A DNA stretch of 33,001 nt, taken from contig NZ_BMFD01000026.1 of the NCBI RefSeq assembly GCF_014637795.1, positions 1-33,001 on the forward strand, written 5' to 3'. Origin of the DNA: Belliella aquatica. Its GTDB lineage: Bacteria; Bacteroidota; Bacteroidia; Cytophagales; Cyclobacteriaceae. Numbering within the stretch: the stretch's first letter is position 1; the number at the start of each line of letters is the position of its first letter. Shown here piece after piece: positions 8,152 to 16,523 of the stretch. The position numbers and the translations under genes are program-made. The notes below the pieces were generated by a model. That model made no database searches and was not told where the DNA came from. It worked only from the letters and a program-made list of their open reading frames with translations.

Positions 8152-8432
8152 CCAAACTTCTGCTCCACAATCTCCACGACTTTTGTTTTGTTCATGGACA
8201 GTTCTTTTTTGATAGCTCCTGAAGTTACTTGTACAAAAAGTTTCTTTTCTTTTATATAAACAGAAGTAGTCCTCGAGGCCACAGTATTCCCCATCATTTC
8301 TGGCCAAGCTTGAATCAATAAACGCTCGTCAAATTTATCTTTTAGCCTGTATGCTCTCAGCAGCTCGTCGAAAGCCTCCTGAAGTGGTGCGACATCTTTT
8401 CTCCTCCCCGAATGATCTTTGTACTTCTCCAT
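8118..8432 (-). CDS. DUF721 / DciA-like protein
   Basis: A small basic cytoplasmic protein of 104 residues. It has the DUF721 pattern: an N-terminal helix (LQEAFDELLRAYRLKDKF), LIQAWPEMMGNTVASRT, and a strand-rich half (VYIKEKKLFVQVTSGAIKKEL). DUF721 proteins include DciA, a loader of the replicative helicase DnaB in many bacteria that lack DnaC. Whether this short form does that is inferred, not shown. It lies 26 nt after the hemW stop and is probably co-transcribed. Its last codons coincide with the terminator hairpin of the convergent DUF4197 gene, so coding and RNA structure share the same bases. Confidence 0.8.
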   Translation of the reverse strand: MEKYKDHSGRRKDVAPLQEAFDELLRAYRLKDKFDERLLIQAWPEMMGNTVASRTTSVYIKEKKLFVQVTSGAIKKELSMNKTKVVEIVEQKFGKGVITDIVFL

Positions 8433-8458
8433 ATCTATTTCAAAAGTAAGCTAATTTA

Positions 8459-9583
8459 TCAGATAAAAAGAGAAGCTGCAATACTATCTGCCAAAAGCTT
8501 TCCTTTTTTGGTCAGTAGAAAATGATTGCCCTTGATTTCTAAAAGTAGTTCGCTTTGCAGCTGAGAAAGTAAATTTGCTTTGTCAGTCAAATAGCTATCG
8601 CCTAGTCTGTTTTTGAGGAATTCGATGTCAGTTCCCCAGATGGTTCTGAGTGAAGTTAAGATATATTCATTAACCAAATCTTCGGATGACATCGGCTCGA
8701 CAGTGAATGGGATGGATTCAGTTTTAAGGGCATTGATGTACTTAGAATTGTTGGCAATATTAAATCCTCTTTCTTTTCCATCGTAAGAATGTGCACTTGG
8801 ACCAATGCCAAGGTAAGGGATATTTAGCCAGTAGTTTTTATTATGAATTGCAAATTGGTCGCTCTTGCCAAAGTTTGAAATTTCGTATTGAATATAATTT
8901 GCTTTTTCCATGCTTTCTTGAAGCATTTCAAATTGATCTGCTGCGAAATCTTCTGAGGCAGGTTTAAATTTTCCTTTTTCAGCCCAATTTCCTAAAGCAG
9001 TTTTGGGTTCTACGGTGAGGCAATAACTACTGATATGGCCAGGATCTTGTTCAATAGCGATCGCTAGATCTTTTTCCCATAGCTGATGACTTTCTGAAGG
9101 AAAACCATATATCAAATCGATCGATAATTTTTCAAAACCTGCATTCTTAGCCAAATCAATAGCTTGCAGTGATTCCTCAGCATTGTGAGCTCGATTATAA
9201 TATTTGAGAATGTGGGCATCAAAACTTTGAATTCCAATGCTCAATCTATCAATTCCGATGCTCCTCAATTCTTTCAGTTTTTCTTTTTTGAGATCATCGG
9301 GATTTGTTTCGATCGTCAATTCCTCCAAATCCAAGATGAAGTGATTTGAAATAGCTACCAGGATTTGTTCAAGTTGCTTTGTTGAAAGCAAAGAAGGAGT
9401 TCCTCCTCCAAAATAGATGGTGTTGATAATGGAGTTTTTTGGGAGATACTCCTTTCGTTTTTCTATTTCAAGCGTAATCGCATCCACCATTTCCTGAGTT
9501 TTAGTCAGATTGGTACTAAAGTGGAAGTCACAATAATGACAAGCCTGTTTGCAAAAAGGGATATGAATATAAATACCAGCCAA
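8459..9583 (-). CDS. hemW: HemW-type radical SAM haem chaperone
   Basis: A 374-residue radical SAM protein of the coproporphyrinogen-oxidase-like group. Cys11, Cys15 and Cys18 form CKQACHYC for the 4Fe-4S cluster, and the next position after CD is Phe rather than the Cys of true HemN. This marks HemW, a haem-binding protein thought to deliver haem to respiratory enzymes. GGGTPSLL and a C-terminal HemN-like domain (about 290-374) are present. The start is a TTG at 9583, giving MAGIYIHIPFC, the usual family N-terminus, and no in-frame ATG lies upstream. A promoter-like site lies just upstream. The DUF721 gene follows after 26 nt. Confidence 0.9.
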   Translation of the reverse strand: MAGIYIHIPFCKQACHYCDFHFSTNLTKTQEMVDAITLEIEKRKEYLPKNSIINTIYFGGGTPSLLSTKQLEQILVAISNHFILDLEELTIETNPDDLKKEKLKELRSIGIDRLSIGIQSFDAHILKYYNRAHNAEESLQAIDLAKNAGFEKLSIDLIYGFPSESHQLWEKDLAIAIEQDPGHISSYCLTVEPKTALGNWAEKGKFKPASEDFAADQFEMLQESMEKANYIQYEISNFGKSDQFAIHNKNYWLNIPYLGIGPSAHSYDGKERGFNIANNSKYINALKTESIPFTVEPMSSEDLVNEYILTSLRTIWGTDIEFLKNRLGDSYLTDKANLLSQLQSELLLEIKGNHFLLTKKGKLLADSIAASLFI

Positions 9584-9601
9584 AATATTTCGTTTAGTGC
9601 A

Positions 9602-9635
9602 TAAAGATAGATTAGATGTCGAGAAGTATCAAAAA
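9602..9635 (-). promoter_or_regulatory. Probable Bacteroidota-type promoter of hemW
   Basis: On the minus strand TTTTTG (9635-9630) is followed after 20 nt by TATCTTTA (9609-9602), one base from the TAnnTTTG consensus and with correct spacing. The inferred RNA start, near 9595, lies about 12 nt before the TTG codon at 9583 and supports that start choice. Confidence 0.45.
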
Positions 9636-9708
9636 CAACCTTATTTTTAAGCAGCTATTCCGATTACCAAAAGTGATAGCGACAAATTGAATCATAGTTC
9701 CAATTGAA

Positions 9709-11430
9709 GTGAAAAATTCAGCTTTTATTCTAATCCTATATCTATTGACAGGAAATGCTCTTGTTGCCCAAGAGGAGAAATACCTGCAATATGAAATTTC
9801 AGGGGAAGTCAATAGGTCAGAGTTTTTAGGTTTTGCAGATTCTCTACAAAGACAAGTTGAAATTCAAGTAATTTTTCAAGAACTCTATGCTAGTGGCTAT
9901 TTAGGAGCGACAGAATTTGATAGACAATTAAAAGGAGATACACTTTCAATCAAAGTATCCACTGGAAAGATCTTCAATTGGGTAGATTTGAGAAAGGGAA
10001 ATCTCGACCCGGCTCTATTGTTACGATCAGGATATGATCAAAAGCGATTTGAAAATAGGCCCTTTCAATATCAGGAAATTGTAAAACTTTTTGATAAAAT
10101 CTTGAGTCAATCAGAAAATGAAGGATTTCCATTCGCTGCGATGAAATTGGATAGCTTGTCAAGAAATGAAAGTGGTTTTTCAGGGTCTTTAAATATAGAC
10201 TTAGGTCCTTATATCACTTTTGATACCGTAAAAATCAGCGGAAATTCAAAAACTAAAAGAATGTACATGGCTAAGTTTCTTCAGATTCTACCTGGAGAGC
10301 CATTTTCCCAAAGAAAAATAGAGCAAGCAGTCAGCCAAATCAAGAATTTACCTTATCTGAGGTGGGCTGGCGAACCAGAGATTAGCTTCCAAAATGAAGA
10401 AGCTACCCTTTATCTACCAATCAATGACAGAAAGATCAATACCCTAGATGGAATTATTGGATTTCTACCCAACGAATTTGAAGAGAACAAACTTCTGATA
10501 ACTGGTCAGTTTGATTTGGGATTGTACAATGTGGGAGGAAAAGGAAGGAATTATAATCTCAATTGGCAAAGGCTAAGTCAATATTCCCAAAATTTAAGAG
10601 TTGGTGCGATTGAGCCAATGGTATTAGGCTCGATGATTGATATAGGAGCATCATTCTATCTGTTAAAGGAAGATACTACCTTTTTGAATCGAGACTTCAG
10701 ATTGGATTTCGGTTACAGATTCAAATCGGATAGTTACATCAAGTTTTTTGGGAGAAGGCAATCAGGGGATTTATTGGCCACTTCCAATTTGAGAGAAATT
10801 CAAGAGTTGCCGGATTTTGCAGATTTTAGATACAATAATTACGGGGTATCTTATCAATTGACCAAACTAGACGATATTTTGATGCCTAGAAGAGGGTTTT
10901 ACGGTCAAGCAGAATTTGCAATTGGTAACAAAGAAATCTTGGAAAATACGGGGCTTCCGCCGGTGGTTTACGAAGGGCTCGAACGAAAAACAATCCAGTA
11001 TTATATAAAGAGTGATATTTTCAAGCATTTCTATTTCAGTAATAATTGGGGGCTAATGACCAAAGCTTCTGCTGGGGTTTTGGTGAATGAAAACCTTTTG
11101 GGCAATGATTTGTATAGGCTAGGAGGGCTTAGATCGATCAGAGGTTTCAATGAAAATTTCTTCTTTGCCAATAATTACATCTATTTTACAGCGGAACCGA
11201 GATTCTATTTTGATACGTATTCTTATTTTATGATTTTTGTGGATGCTGGCAGAATAGAAAATAATGTACAAGATCTTCAGACTGACTTTCCTCTAGCCAC
11301 AGGGTTAGGTTTTAGTTTAGAGACAAGTGGAGGTATTTTCAATTTTATTTATGCTTTAGGCATGTCCAATAGTCAAGATTTCGCACTTAACCTTTCAAAA
11401 ATCCACTTTGGATATACAGGTAGATTTTAA
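9709..11430 (+). CDS. BamA/TamA-superfamily outer-membrane barrel protein
   Basis: A 573-residue outer-membrane protein. A signal peptide (cleavage likely after NALVA) is followed by N-terminal modules including one clear POTRA-like segment (about 170-255: FDTVKISGNSKTKRMYMAKFLQILPGEPFS). The C-terminal half is a beta-barrel of alternating aromatic strands ending in F. The motif LGGLRSIRGFNE carries the conserved R-G-F of the barrel-lumen loop in the Omp85 family. It is shorter than BamA (fewer POTRAs), so it is probably an accessory Omp85 protein rather than the essential assembly factor. The start is GTG at 9709; an in-frame stop at 9688 rules out longer forms with normal start codons. A DUF4271 gene follows after 5 nt. 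Confidence 0.82.
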   Translation: MKNSAFILILYLLTGNALVAQEEKYLQYEISGEVNRSEFLGFADSLQRQVEIQVIFQELYASGYLGATEFDRQLKGDTLSIKVSTGKIFNWVDLRKGNLDPALLLRSGYDQKRFENRPFQYQEIVKLFDKILSQSENEGFPFAAMKLDSLSRNESGFSGSLNIDLGPYITFDTVKISGNSKTKRMYMAKFLQILPGEPFSQRKIEQAVSQIKNLPYLRWAGEPEISFQNEEATLYLPINDRKINTLDGIIGFLPNEFEENKLLITGQFDLGLYNVGGKGRNYNLNWQRLSQYSQNLRVGAIEPMVLGSMIDIGASFYLLKEDTTFLNRDFRLDFGYRFKSDSYIKFFGRRQSGDLLATSNLREIQELPDFADFRYNNYGVSYQLTKLDDILMPRRGFYGQAEFAIGNKEILENTGLPPVVYEGLERKTIQYYIKSDIFKHFYFSNNWGLMTKASAGVLVNENLLGNDLYRLGGLRSIRGFNENFFFANNYIYFTAEPRFYFDTYSYFMIFVDAGRIENNVQDLQTDFPLATGLGFSLETSGGIFNFIYALGMSNSQDFALNLSKIHFGYTGRF

Positions 11431-11435
11431 ACTTT

Positions 11436-12557
11436 ATGAATAGATCTCAGAAACATTTGATTTTAATCCTGAGCTTATTTTTTATGCAATTTCAGCTGAT
11501 GGGACAAGTCATAGAAAATTACGATTCCAAACTTGCCTATGTGAAGCAGTCAGGATGGTTTCAATCTTCAGAAATAATTCAAGTTTCACTTGACATAAGT
11601 ACATTTCCTAGCGCAAGTTTTATAGCCACAGTACCTTCTGAGTCTACGGTATTTTTGGGTAACGTGCTTTGGTTTTACTCTCCAAAAGACACTACTGTAC
11701 AAATTTCAATAGAAGAACTTTGGGAAGAGTTTGATTTCAAAGAAGAGGTAAGGGTAAATTTTTCAGTTTTAAAAAATGACATTAATACATCTGAAGTTTC
11801 TATAAAAAAAGGGTTGTTTGACAATGACAGTTTTTTGCCTTTAAATGTGGAAAATCCATCTTCTATGAAAATGGAAGTAAGGCAAATAGATGGTTTTTAT
11901 GACTTCTTTTTTCTGGCGCTGATTTGTATTTTGTTTTTTGCTGCAATCTATAAAGCTATCTATCCCTTAGTGTTGCAATATATATTGAATCCTCAATTAA
12001 TTTTTACAGCTGAAGACTTCTCAGAGTCAAATGCAATACAAAAATTCTTCTCACTCGATATTATCTTTTTCATCATCATAAACAATCTTACTGTCGCGCT
12101 AATCACGATGGTCGGAGTAAAAGAAGTCGGCTTTGGAAGGCTGAATGAGCTTATAAAAGGGGATATAAATGAACTCTTTCTCTATTGGTTGATAATAACT
12201 CTCGGATTGTTTGTAGTCACTATCCTTAAGTTTCTCTTTATCAAATTCATGACATTAATATATGAATTAGGAAAAAATGAATTTGCCCATTTTTTTTATT
12301 TACTGAGAGTAGTGTCTGTTTTAATGATAATTTTGGTAATAATTATTTCCATATATGCATTAAATAGACAAGATATATTAAGTCTAGTATTAAATTGGTC
12401 TTTAATTATCTTTTTTTGGTCTTATTTAGTAGCTGTGGTACTGCTGATGTTTATTATGATGAATAGAGTCTCTTTCAATAATTACCATTTATTTGCTTAC
12501 ATTTGCACCGCGGAATTAGTGCCCTTTTTGATCATCTCAAAGGTAATCATGGGGTAG
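11436..12557 (+). CDS. DUF4271 membrane protein
   Basis: A 373-residue inner-membrane protein. A signal-like segment (to about residue 23) precedes a periplasmic beta-rich region (about 24-150), then roughly six to seven transmembrane helices (about 155-373). The pattern fits DUF4271, a Bacteroidota-restricted family without an established function. The codons are unusually A+T-rich compared with the flanking genes. It begins 5 nt after the Omp85-like gene and hemD follows after 41 nt, so the three probably form one transcript. I infer a possible envelope role from the nearby type IX secretion genes, but nothing in the sequence proves it. Confidence 0.75.
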   Translation: MNRSQKHLILILSLFFMQFQLMGQVIENYDSKLAYVKQSGWFQSSEIIQVSLDISTFPSASFIATVPSESTVFLGNVLWFYSPKDTTVQISIEELWEEFDFKEEVRVNFSVLKNDINTSEVSIKKGLFDNDSFLPLNVENPSSMKMEVRQIDGFYDFFFLALICILFFAAIYKAIYPLVLQYILNPQLIFTAEDFSESNAIQKFFSLDIIFFIIINNLTVALITMVGVKEVGFGRLNELIKGDINELFLYWLIITLGLFVVTILKFLFIKFMTLIYELGKNEFAHFFYLLRVVSVLMIILVIIISIYALNRQDILSLVLNWSLIIFFWSYLVAVVLLMFIMMNRVSFNNYHLFAYICTAELVPFLIISKVIMG

Positions 12558-12598
12558 TAAATCTTATAATAGGTTACTAAAAGGATAAGCGATACAAA

Positions 12599-13372
12599 AT
12601 GAGTAAATCTTCCAAAGACAGATTCAACCCAGTAAAAAGCATATTAGTTTCACAACCTAAGCCGAGCGGTGATGTTTCTCCATATTTTCAACTTGCTGAA
12701 AAATACAATCTCAAGATTGATTTCAGGCCATTTATACAAGTAGAGCCAGTTTCTATTAAGGACTTTAGGAAACAGAAAATAGAAATATTAAAACATACCG
12801 CTATCATCTTTACAAGTAGAAATGCTATAGATCATTTTTTTACGATCTGTAAAGAGTCCAAAATCGAAATGCCCGCTGACATGAAGTACTTTTGTATTTC
12901 AGACCAAACAGCACATTATCTTCAAAAATATATAGTAATCAGAAAGAGAAAATTGTTCGTTGGACAAAAGACAGCATCTGATTTATTTGATTATTTTAAA
13001 AAGCATAAATCAGAAAAGTATTTGTTTCCATGCTCTGATATTAGGAAGGATGAGATTCCTACTTACATGTCAAAAAACAACATAGACTTTACGGAAGCTA
13101 TTATTTATCATACTGTAGCAGCTGATTTATCGGATTTGAGGGATATTAAATATGATGTTTTGGCATTCTTTAGCCCTTCTGGAATAAAATCTCTGATGAC
13201 TAATTTTCCTGATTTCAAGCAAAATAATACGCGAATTGCGGCATTTGGACCGACTACTGCAGAAGCTGTAAGAGAGGAAAACTTGATCTTGGATATAGAA
13301 GCTCCGATGCCAAATGCTCCTAGTATGACAGGTGCTTTAGAGTTATATATAAAAAAGGCAAATAATTTATAA
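12599..13372 (+). CDS. hemD: Uroporphyrinogen-III synthase
   Basis: A 257-residue HemD-family enzyme that closes and rearranges hydroxymethylbilane to uroporphyrinogen III in tetrapyrrole synthesis. The two-lobe HemD pattern is present: ILVSQPKP at the start, IIFTSRNAIDHF (about 69-80), KYFCISDQTAHYLQ, then DVLAFFSPSGIKSL, which is the usual F-x-S-P-S-G-V motif, and AAFGPTTAEAV. The family is poorly conserved, so the assignment rests on these scattered motifs. It is the third gene of the unit starting with the Omp85-like protein. The other haem-related gene in the window, hemW, is divergent from this unit. The last 30 residues are relatively hydrophilic. Confidence 0.85.
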   Translation: MSKSSKDRFNPVKSILVSQPKPSGDVSPYFQLAEKYNLKIDFRPFIQVEPVSIKDFRKQKIEILKHTAIIFTSRNAIDHFFTICKESKIEMPADMKYFCISDQTAHYLQKYIVIRKRKLFVGQKTASDLFDYFKKHKSEKYLFPCSDIRKDEIPTYMSKNNIDFTEAIIYHTVAADLSDLRDIKYDVLAFFSPSGIKSLMTNFPDFKQNNTRIAAFGPTTAEAVREENLILDIEAPMPNAPSMTGALELYIKKANNL

Positions 13373-13449
13373 CATCTTTTCAATCTTTTATGGGGTTTTT
13401 CAGTTTAATTGTGTAGAATAGAATCTGAAAAGATAAAATCTTTTGATAC

Positions 13450-14421
13450 ATGGATAAGCTGAAAACCTTCTCACTTAAATTTTTACCGATTTTCCTGCTT
13501 GCGGCAACCCTGTCCGTAAAAGTGACAGCGCAACAAGATGCCCAGTTTACACAGTATATGTACAATGGGCTTTTTTATAACCCAGCATTTGCTGGAAAAG
13601 AAAAAGGTTACAATTTTTCTGCACTACATAGAACGCAATGGGCTAATTACTCAGGTTCTAATGGTCCAGCACCAATAACACAACTTCTGACGGCCTCAGG
13701 TTCTTTGGATGACCTTAATCTAGGCTATGGATTGACCTTTGTCAATGATAACATTGGTCCTACAAGTAATCAAGAAGTAAACTTGTCGGTGGGATATCAT
13801 AAAAGATTAAGAAGAGGCGTGCTTAGTGTTGGTTTGTCAGGAGGAATATATTCTAGTACACTAAAATATGATGAATTGAACCTAGTAAATCCAGATCCAA
13901 GTGTTCCCTTAGGAGGAAGGGAAACGCAGATGAATGTGAATTTTGGTTTAGGTGCTATTTATGACAATGGAAACTATTATATAGGAGCGAGCACAAAACA
14001 TCTAAACGAGCCAGGTTTTGACTTTGGCGATGGAGCAATTGAGAACACTTTGAAGAATCATAGTTATTTGACTGCTGGATATAGAATAAAAACATTCGCA
14101 TTTTGGACATTTGAGCCAAGCATTCTTTTAAAAACTGTTTCTTTTAATAATTTTTCATACGACGTTAGCGTTATAGCCACACATAATCAAAAGGTTAGTG
14201 GTGGTTTTGCCTATAGAGGTGAAGAATCTGTATCCTTGTTGGTGGGATATAGTTTGTTAAAAGATAACTCATTGAGGATAGGCTATGCATTTGATTTGGT
14301 AGTTGGAGGTTTGGAAGCGAAGTCTCCCACAAGCCATGAATTTATGTTGACCTATAATCTTCCTCAGGTTTCTAGGGAGTTTCAAAGGGTAATACAAAGG
14401 ACCCCGAGATATAGGTTTTAA
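13450..14421 (+). CDS. PorP/SprF family type IX secretion outer-membrane protein
   Basis: A 323-residue outer-membrane protein of the PorP/SprF family. The signal peptide ends near VTAQQ and is followed directly by the family signature QDAQFTQYMYNGLFYNPAFAG. RTQWANY and a series of amphipathic beta strands ending in YRF indicate a barrel of about 14 strands. PorP/SprF proteins work with type IX secretion, either as core parts or as anchors for secreted partners. Its place 99 nt before gldK, on the same strand, supports the core form. It follows hemD after a 77-nt gap, so it may have its own promoter. Many paralogues exist in Bacteroidota, so exact orthology is uncertain. Confidence 0.87.
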   Translation: MDKLKTFSLKFLPIFLLAATLSVKVTAQQDAQFTQYMYNGLFYNPAFAGKEKGYNFSALHRTQWANYSGSNGPAPITQLLTASGSLDDLNLGYGLTFVNDNIGPTSNQEVNLSVGYHKRLRRGVLSVGLSGGIYSSTLKYDELNLVNPDPSVPLGGRETQMNVNFGLGAIYDNGNYYIGASTKHLNEPGFDFGDGAIENTLKNHSYLTAGYRIKTFAFWTFEPSILLKTVSFNNFSYDVSVIATHNQKVSGGFAYRGEESVSLLVGYSLLKDNSLRIGYAFDLVVGGLEAKSPTSHEFMLTYNLPQVSREFQRVIQRTPRYRF

Positions 14422-14479
14422 AAGAAATTATGCAAAATATTAGTGTTTTTCTCAGATTTTCGTTTAAATTTCGCTTTCG

Positions 14480-14509
14480 TTGTAAGTAAAAAAAGAACAG
14501 TTATTTATA
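14480..14509 (+). promoter_or_regulatory. Weak promoter candidate upstream of gldK
   Basis: TTG at 14480-14482 is followed after 19 nt by TATTTATA at 14502-14509. The spacing matches the Bacteroidota pattern but the -7 box is a weak match. It lies about 20 nt before the gldK ATG. Confidence 0.25.
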
Positions 14510-14529
14510 TAACTTAATTAGTGTCATTT

Positions 14530-15624
14530 ATGTATAAAAAAATGATTTCAAGGTTTTTTCCAGTGATTGCGATGGTTTTAACAGCCTCGTTTTTACAAGG
14601 TTGTGGACTTTTTGGAAAGAAAGGTTCTGCAAGTGAGAAGGACAATAGGAGAGGAGAAGTAACTGGGGTCGCCAAAAGAGTTGGTTGGCAACAAAATCTC
14701 CCAATTGATATGGTTGCTGTGAAGGCAGGAACTTTTTGGATGGGTCAGGCTGATGAGGACATTGCTACCACGCAATCTGCTTTCAATAGACAAGTTACCA
14801 TTTCAGAATTTTATATGGACAAATATGAAGTGTCCAATAATAAGTACAGACAATTTGTAGAAGCAGTTAGACTTGGAGAATACTCTTATGCTACCCCGAC
14901 TACATTGAAAGATCCTCCGCAATTCAATTTGGACGAGGTTCTACCTGATACAACTGTTTGGACTTCTAGTTTTTCCTATCATTATGGAGATCCATTGATG
15001 GAATTCTATTTCGACCATCCTGCTTTTGACAACTACCCTGTAGTAGGTGTCAGTTGGGAGCAGGCAAATATGTATTGTGAGTGGAGAACCTATCACATGA
15101 ATGCGAATGATAAATCTGACTTTGAAATGCCACCATTCAGACTTCCAACTGAAGCAGAATGGGAATATGCTGCAAAAGGAGGAAAAGATGTTGCAAAGTA
15201 TCCTTGGGGAGGTCCTTATTTGAAAAATAAAAGAGGCTGTCTGATGGCTAACTTCAAGCCAGGTAGAGGAAATTACATCGACGATGGTTTTTCTTACACC
15301 GCGCCAGTAGATGTTTTTGCACCAAATGGTTTTGGATTGTATAACATGTCAGGGAATGTTTCTGAATGGGTATTGGATGATTTCAGTGAAGTTGGTACAG
15401 CATTGACTTGGGATTTAGATCCGAAATTCACCAAAGAAGGGGAATCCAGAAAAGTAGTTAGAGGCGGTTCATGGAAAGATATCGCTCACTATTTAGAGAC
15501 AAGTACAAGAATTTATGAATATCAAGATGTTAAAACAGCTCATATTGGATTCAGAACGACGATGACATTTATCGGTAGATCAGGATCTATGAACGTGAGC
15601 AACAATAGAAGAAGACAACGTTAA
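14530..15624 (+). CDS. gldK: GldK (PorK) type IX secretion ring lipoprotein
   Basis: A 364-residue outer-membrane lipoprotein facing the periplasm. With GldN it forms the large ring of the type IX secretion/gliding machine. The lipobox LQGC gives lipidated Cys25. The rest is a formylglycine-generating-enzyme (SUMF1/FGE) type fold, with DMVAVKAGTFWMG, FYMDKYEVSNNKYRQFV, PVVGVSWEQANMYCEW, FRLPTEAEWEYAAKGG, NGFGLYNMSGNVSEWV and VVRGGSWKD. The fold is thought to be structural in this family. The start is ATG at 14530. GTG at 14521 and ATG at 14542 are alternatives. The gene heads the gldKLMN run, with gldL 52 nt downstream. GldJ is similar, but the gldLMN context favours GldK. Confidence 0.92.
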   Translation: MYKKMISRFFPVIAMVLTASFLQGCGLFGKKGSASEKDNRRGEVTGVAKRVGWQQNLPIDMVAVKAGTFWMGQADEDIATTQSAFNRQVTISEFYMDKYEVSNNKYRQFVEAVRLGEYSYATPTTLKDPPQFNLDEVLPDTTVWTSSFSYHYGDPLMEFYFDHPAFDNYPVVGVSWEQANMYCEWRTYHMNANDKSDFEMPPFRLPTEAEWEYAAKGGKDVAKYPWGGPYLKNKRGCLMANFKPGRGNYIDDGFSYTAPVDVFAPNGFGLYNMSGNVSEWVLDDFSEVGTALTWDLDPKFTKEGESRKVVRGGSWKDIAHYLETSTRIYEYQDVKTAHIGFRTTMTFIGRSGSMNVSNNRRRQR

Positions 15625-15676
15625 TTTACTATCTCAAAAAAAACTTAATCACAAACACTATTTACTTTTAATTAAA

Positions 15677-16480
15677 ATGGAACAGAATAAACAATCATTT
15701 AAGTATAAATTTTACGGCTCTATCATGCCGAAAATTTATGGTATCGGTGCAGCTGTAGTAATTCTTGGGGCGATGTTTAAAATCTTGGATTGGCCTTTTG
15801 CCAGTTTGATGATTGGTGTTGGTCTTTCTACAGAAGCGGTGATATTTTTCTTATCTGCTTTTGAACCTAAGCATGAAGAGTTAGATTGGACGAAAGTTTA
15901 TCCAGAATTAGCAGGAGATACACCTGCTGAAAGAAGAGCTGCTGCAAAAGTAGCTTCAGGTCCAAGTTCTACGCAACAATTAGATGAGATGCTTGCTAAC
16001 GCCAAAATTGGTCCTGAATTGATAGAAAGCCTTGGAAAAGGAATGCAAAACTTGGCTTCTTCGGCTGAAAAAATGGGTAAATTGTCAGATGCTGCTGTAG
16101 CTACAAATGAATATGCAGAAAATGTAAAGTCAGCATCCAAGACATTAGTAGATATCAATCAATCTTATGGTAAAACGGCTGCCGCATTGACAGAAATGTC
16201 ATCTGCTTCAGCTGATGCCAAAGAATACCATACACAAGTAGTTGCAGTTACTAAAAATCTATCTGCTCTGAATAATGTGTATGAAATGGAATTGCAAGAT
16301 GCGAATTCGCATGTGAAGACTTTGAATAAATTCTACTCCAATATGACTTCTGCTTTGGAAGGATTAAATGAAGCAGGAAAAGAAACAGAAGCTTTCAAAA
16401 ATGAATTGGCAAAATTAAATGCTAATGTAAGCTCATTGAATAAAATATATGGTGGCATGTTATCAGCCATGAAAGGTTAA
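15677..16480 (+). CDS. gldL: GldL (PorL) inner-membrane motor protein
   Basis: A 267-residue inner-membrane protein. With GldM it forms the proton-driven motor that powers type IX secretion and gliding. Two transmembrane helices span about 18-37 (IYGIGAAVVILGAMFKILDW) and 41-61, joined by a very short turn. Glu53, inside the second helix (STEAVIFF), corresponds to the protonatable Glu shown to matter in GldL homologues. The cytoplasmic tail (about 65-267) is helical and Ala/Ser/Asn-rich, with coiled-coil-like repeats such as VTKNLSALNNVYE and LNANVSSLNKIYG. Its length is usual for the family. It lies between gldK (52 nt) and gldM (43 nt). Confidence 0.94.
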   Translation: MEQNKQSFKYKFYGSIMPKIYGIGAAVVILGAMFKILDWPFASLMIGVGLSTEAVIFFLSAFEPKHEELDWTKVYPELAGDTPAERRAAAKVASGPSSTQQLDEMLANAKIGPELIESLGKGMQNLASSAEKMGKLSDAAVATNEYAENVKSASKTLVDINQSYGKTAAALTEMSSASADAKEYHTQVVAVTKNLSALNNVYEMELQDANSHVKTLNKFYSNMTSALEGLNEAGKETEAFKNELAKLNANVSSLNKIYGGMLSAMKG

Positions 16481-16523
16481 GCCTTATTTAAATAAATTAT
16501 GTTTAATCTTTTAGATAAATAAT

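Noticed and set aside
14530-15624. An active formylglycine-generating enzyme (sulfatase maturation)
   Set aside because: The FGE fold is there, but the lipoprotein signal and gldLMN context identify GldK, where the fold is structural.
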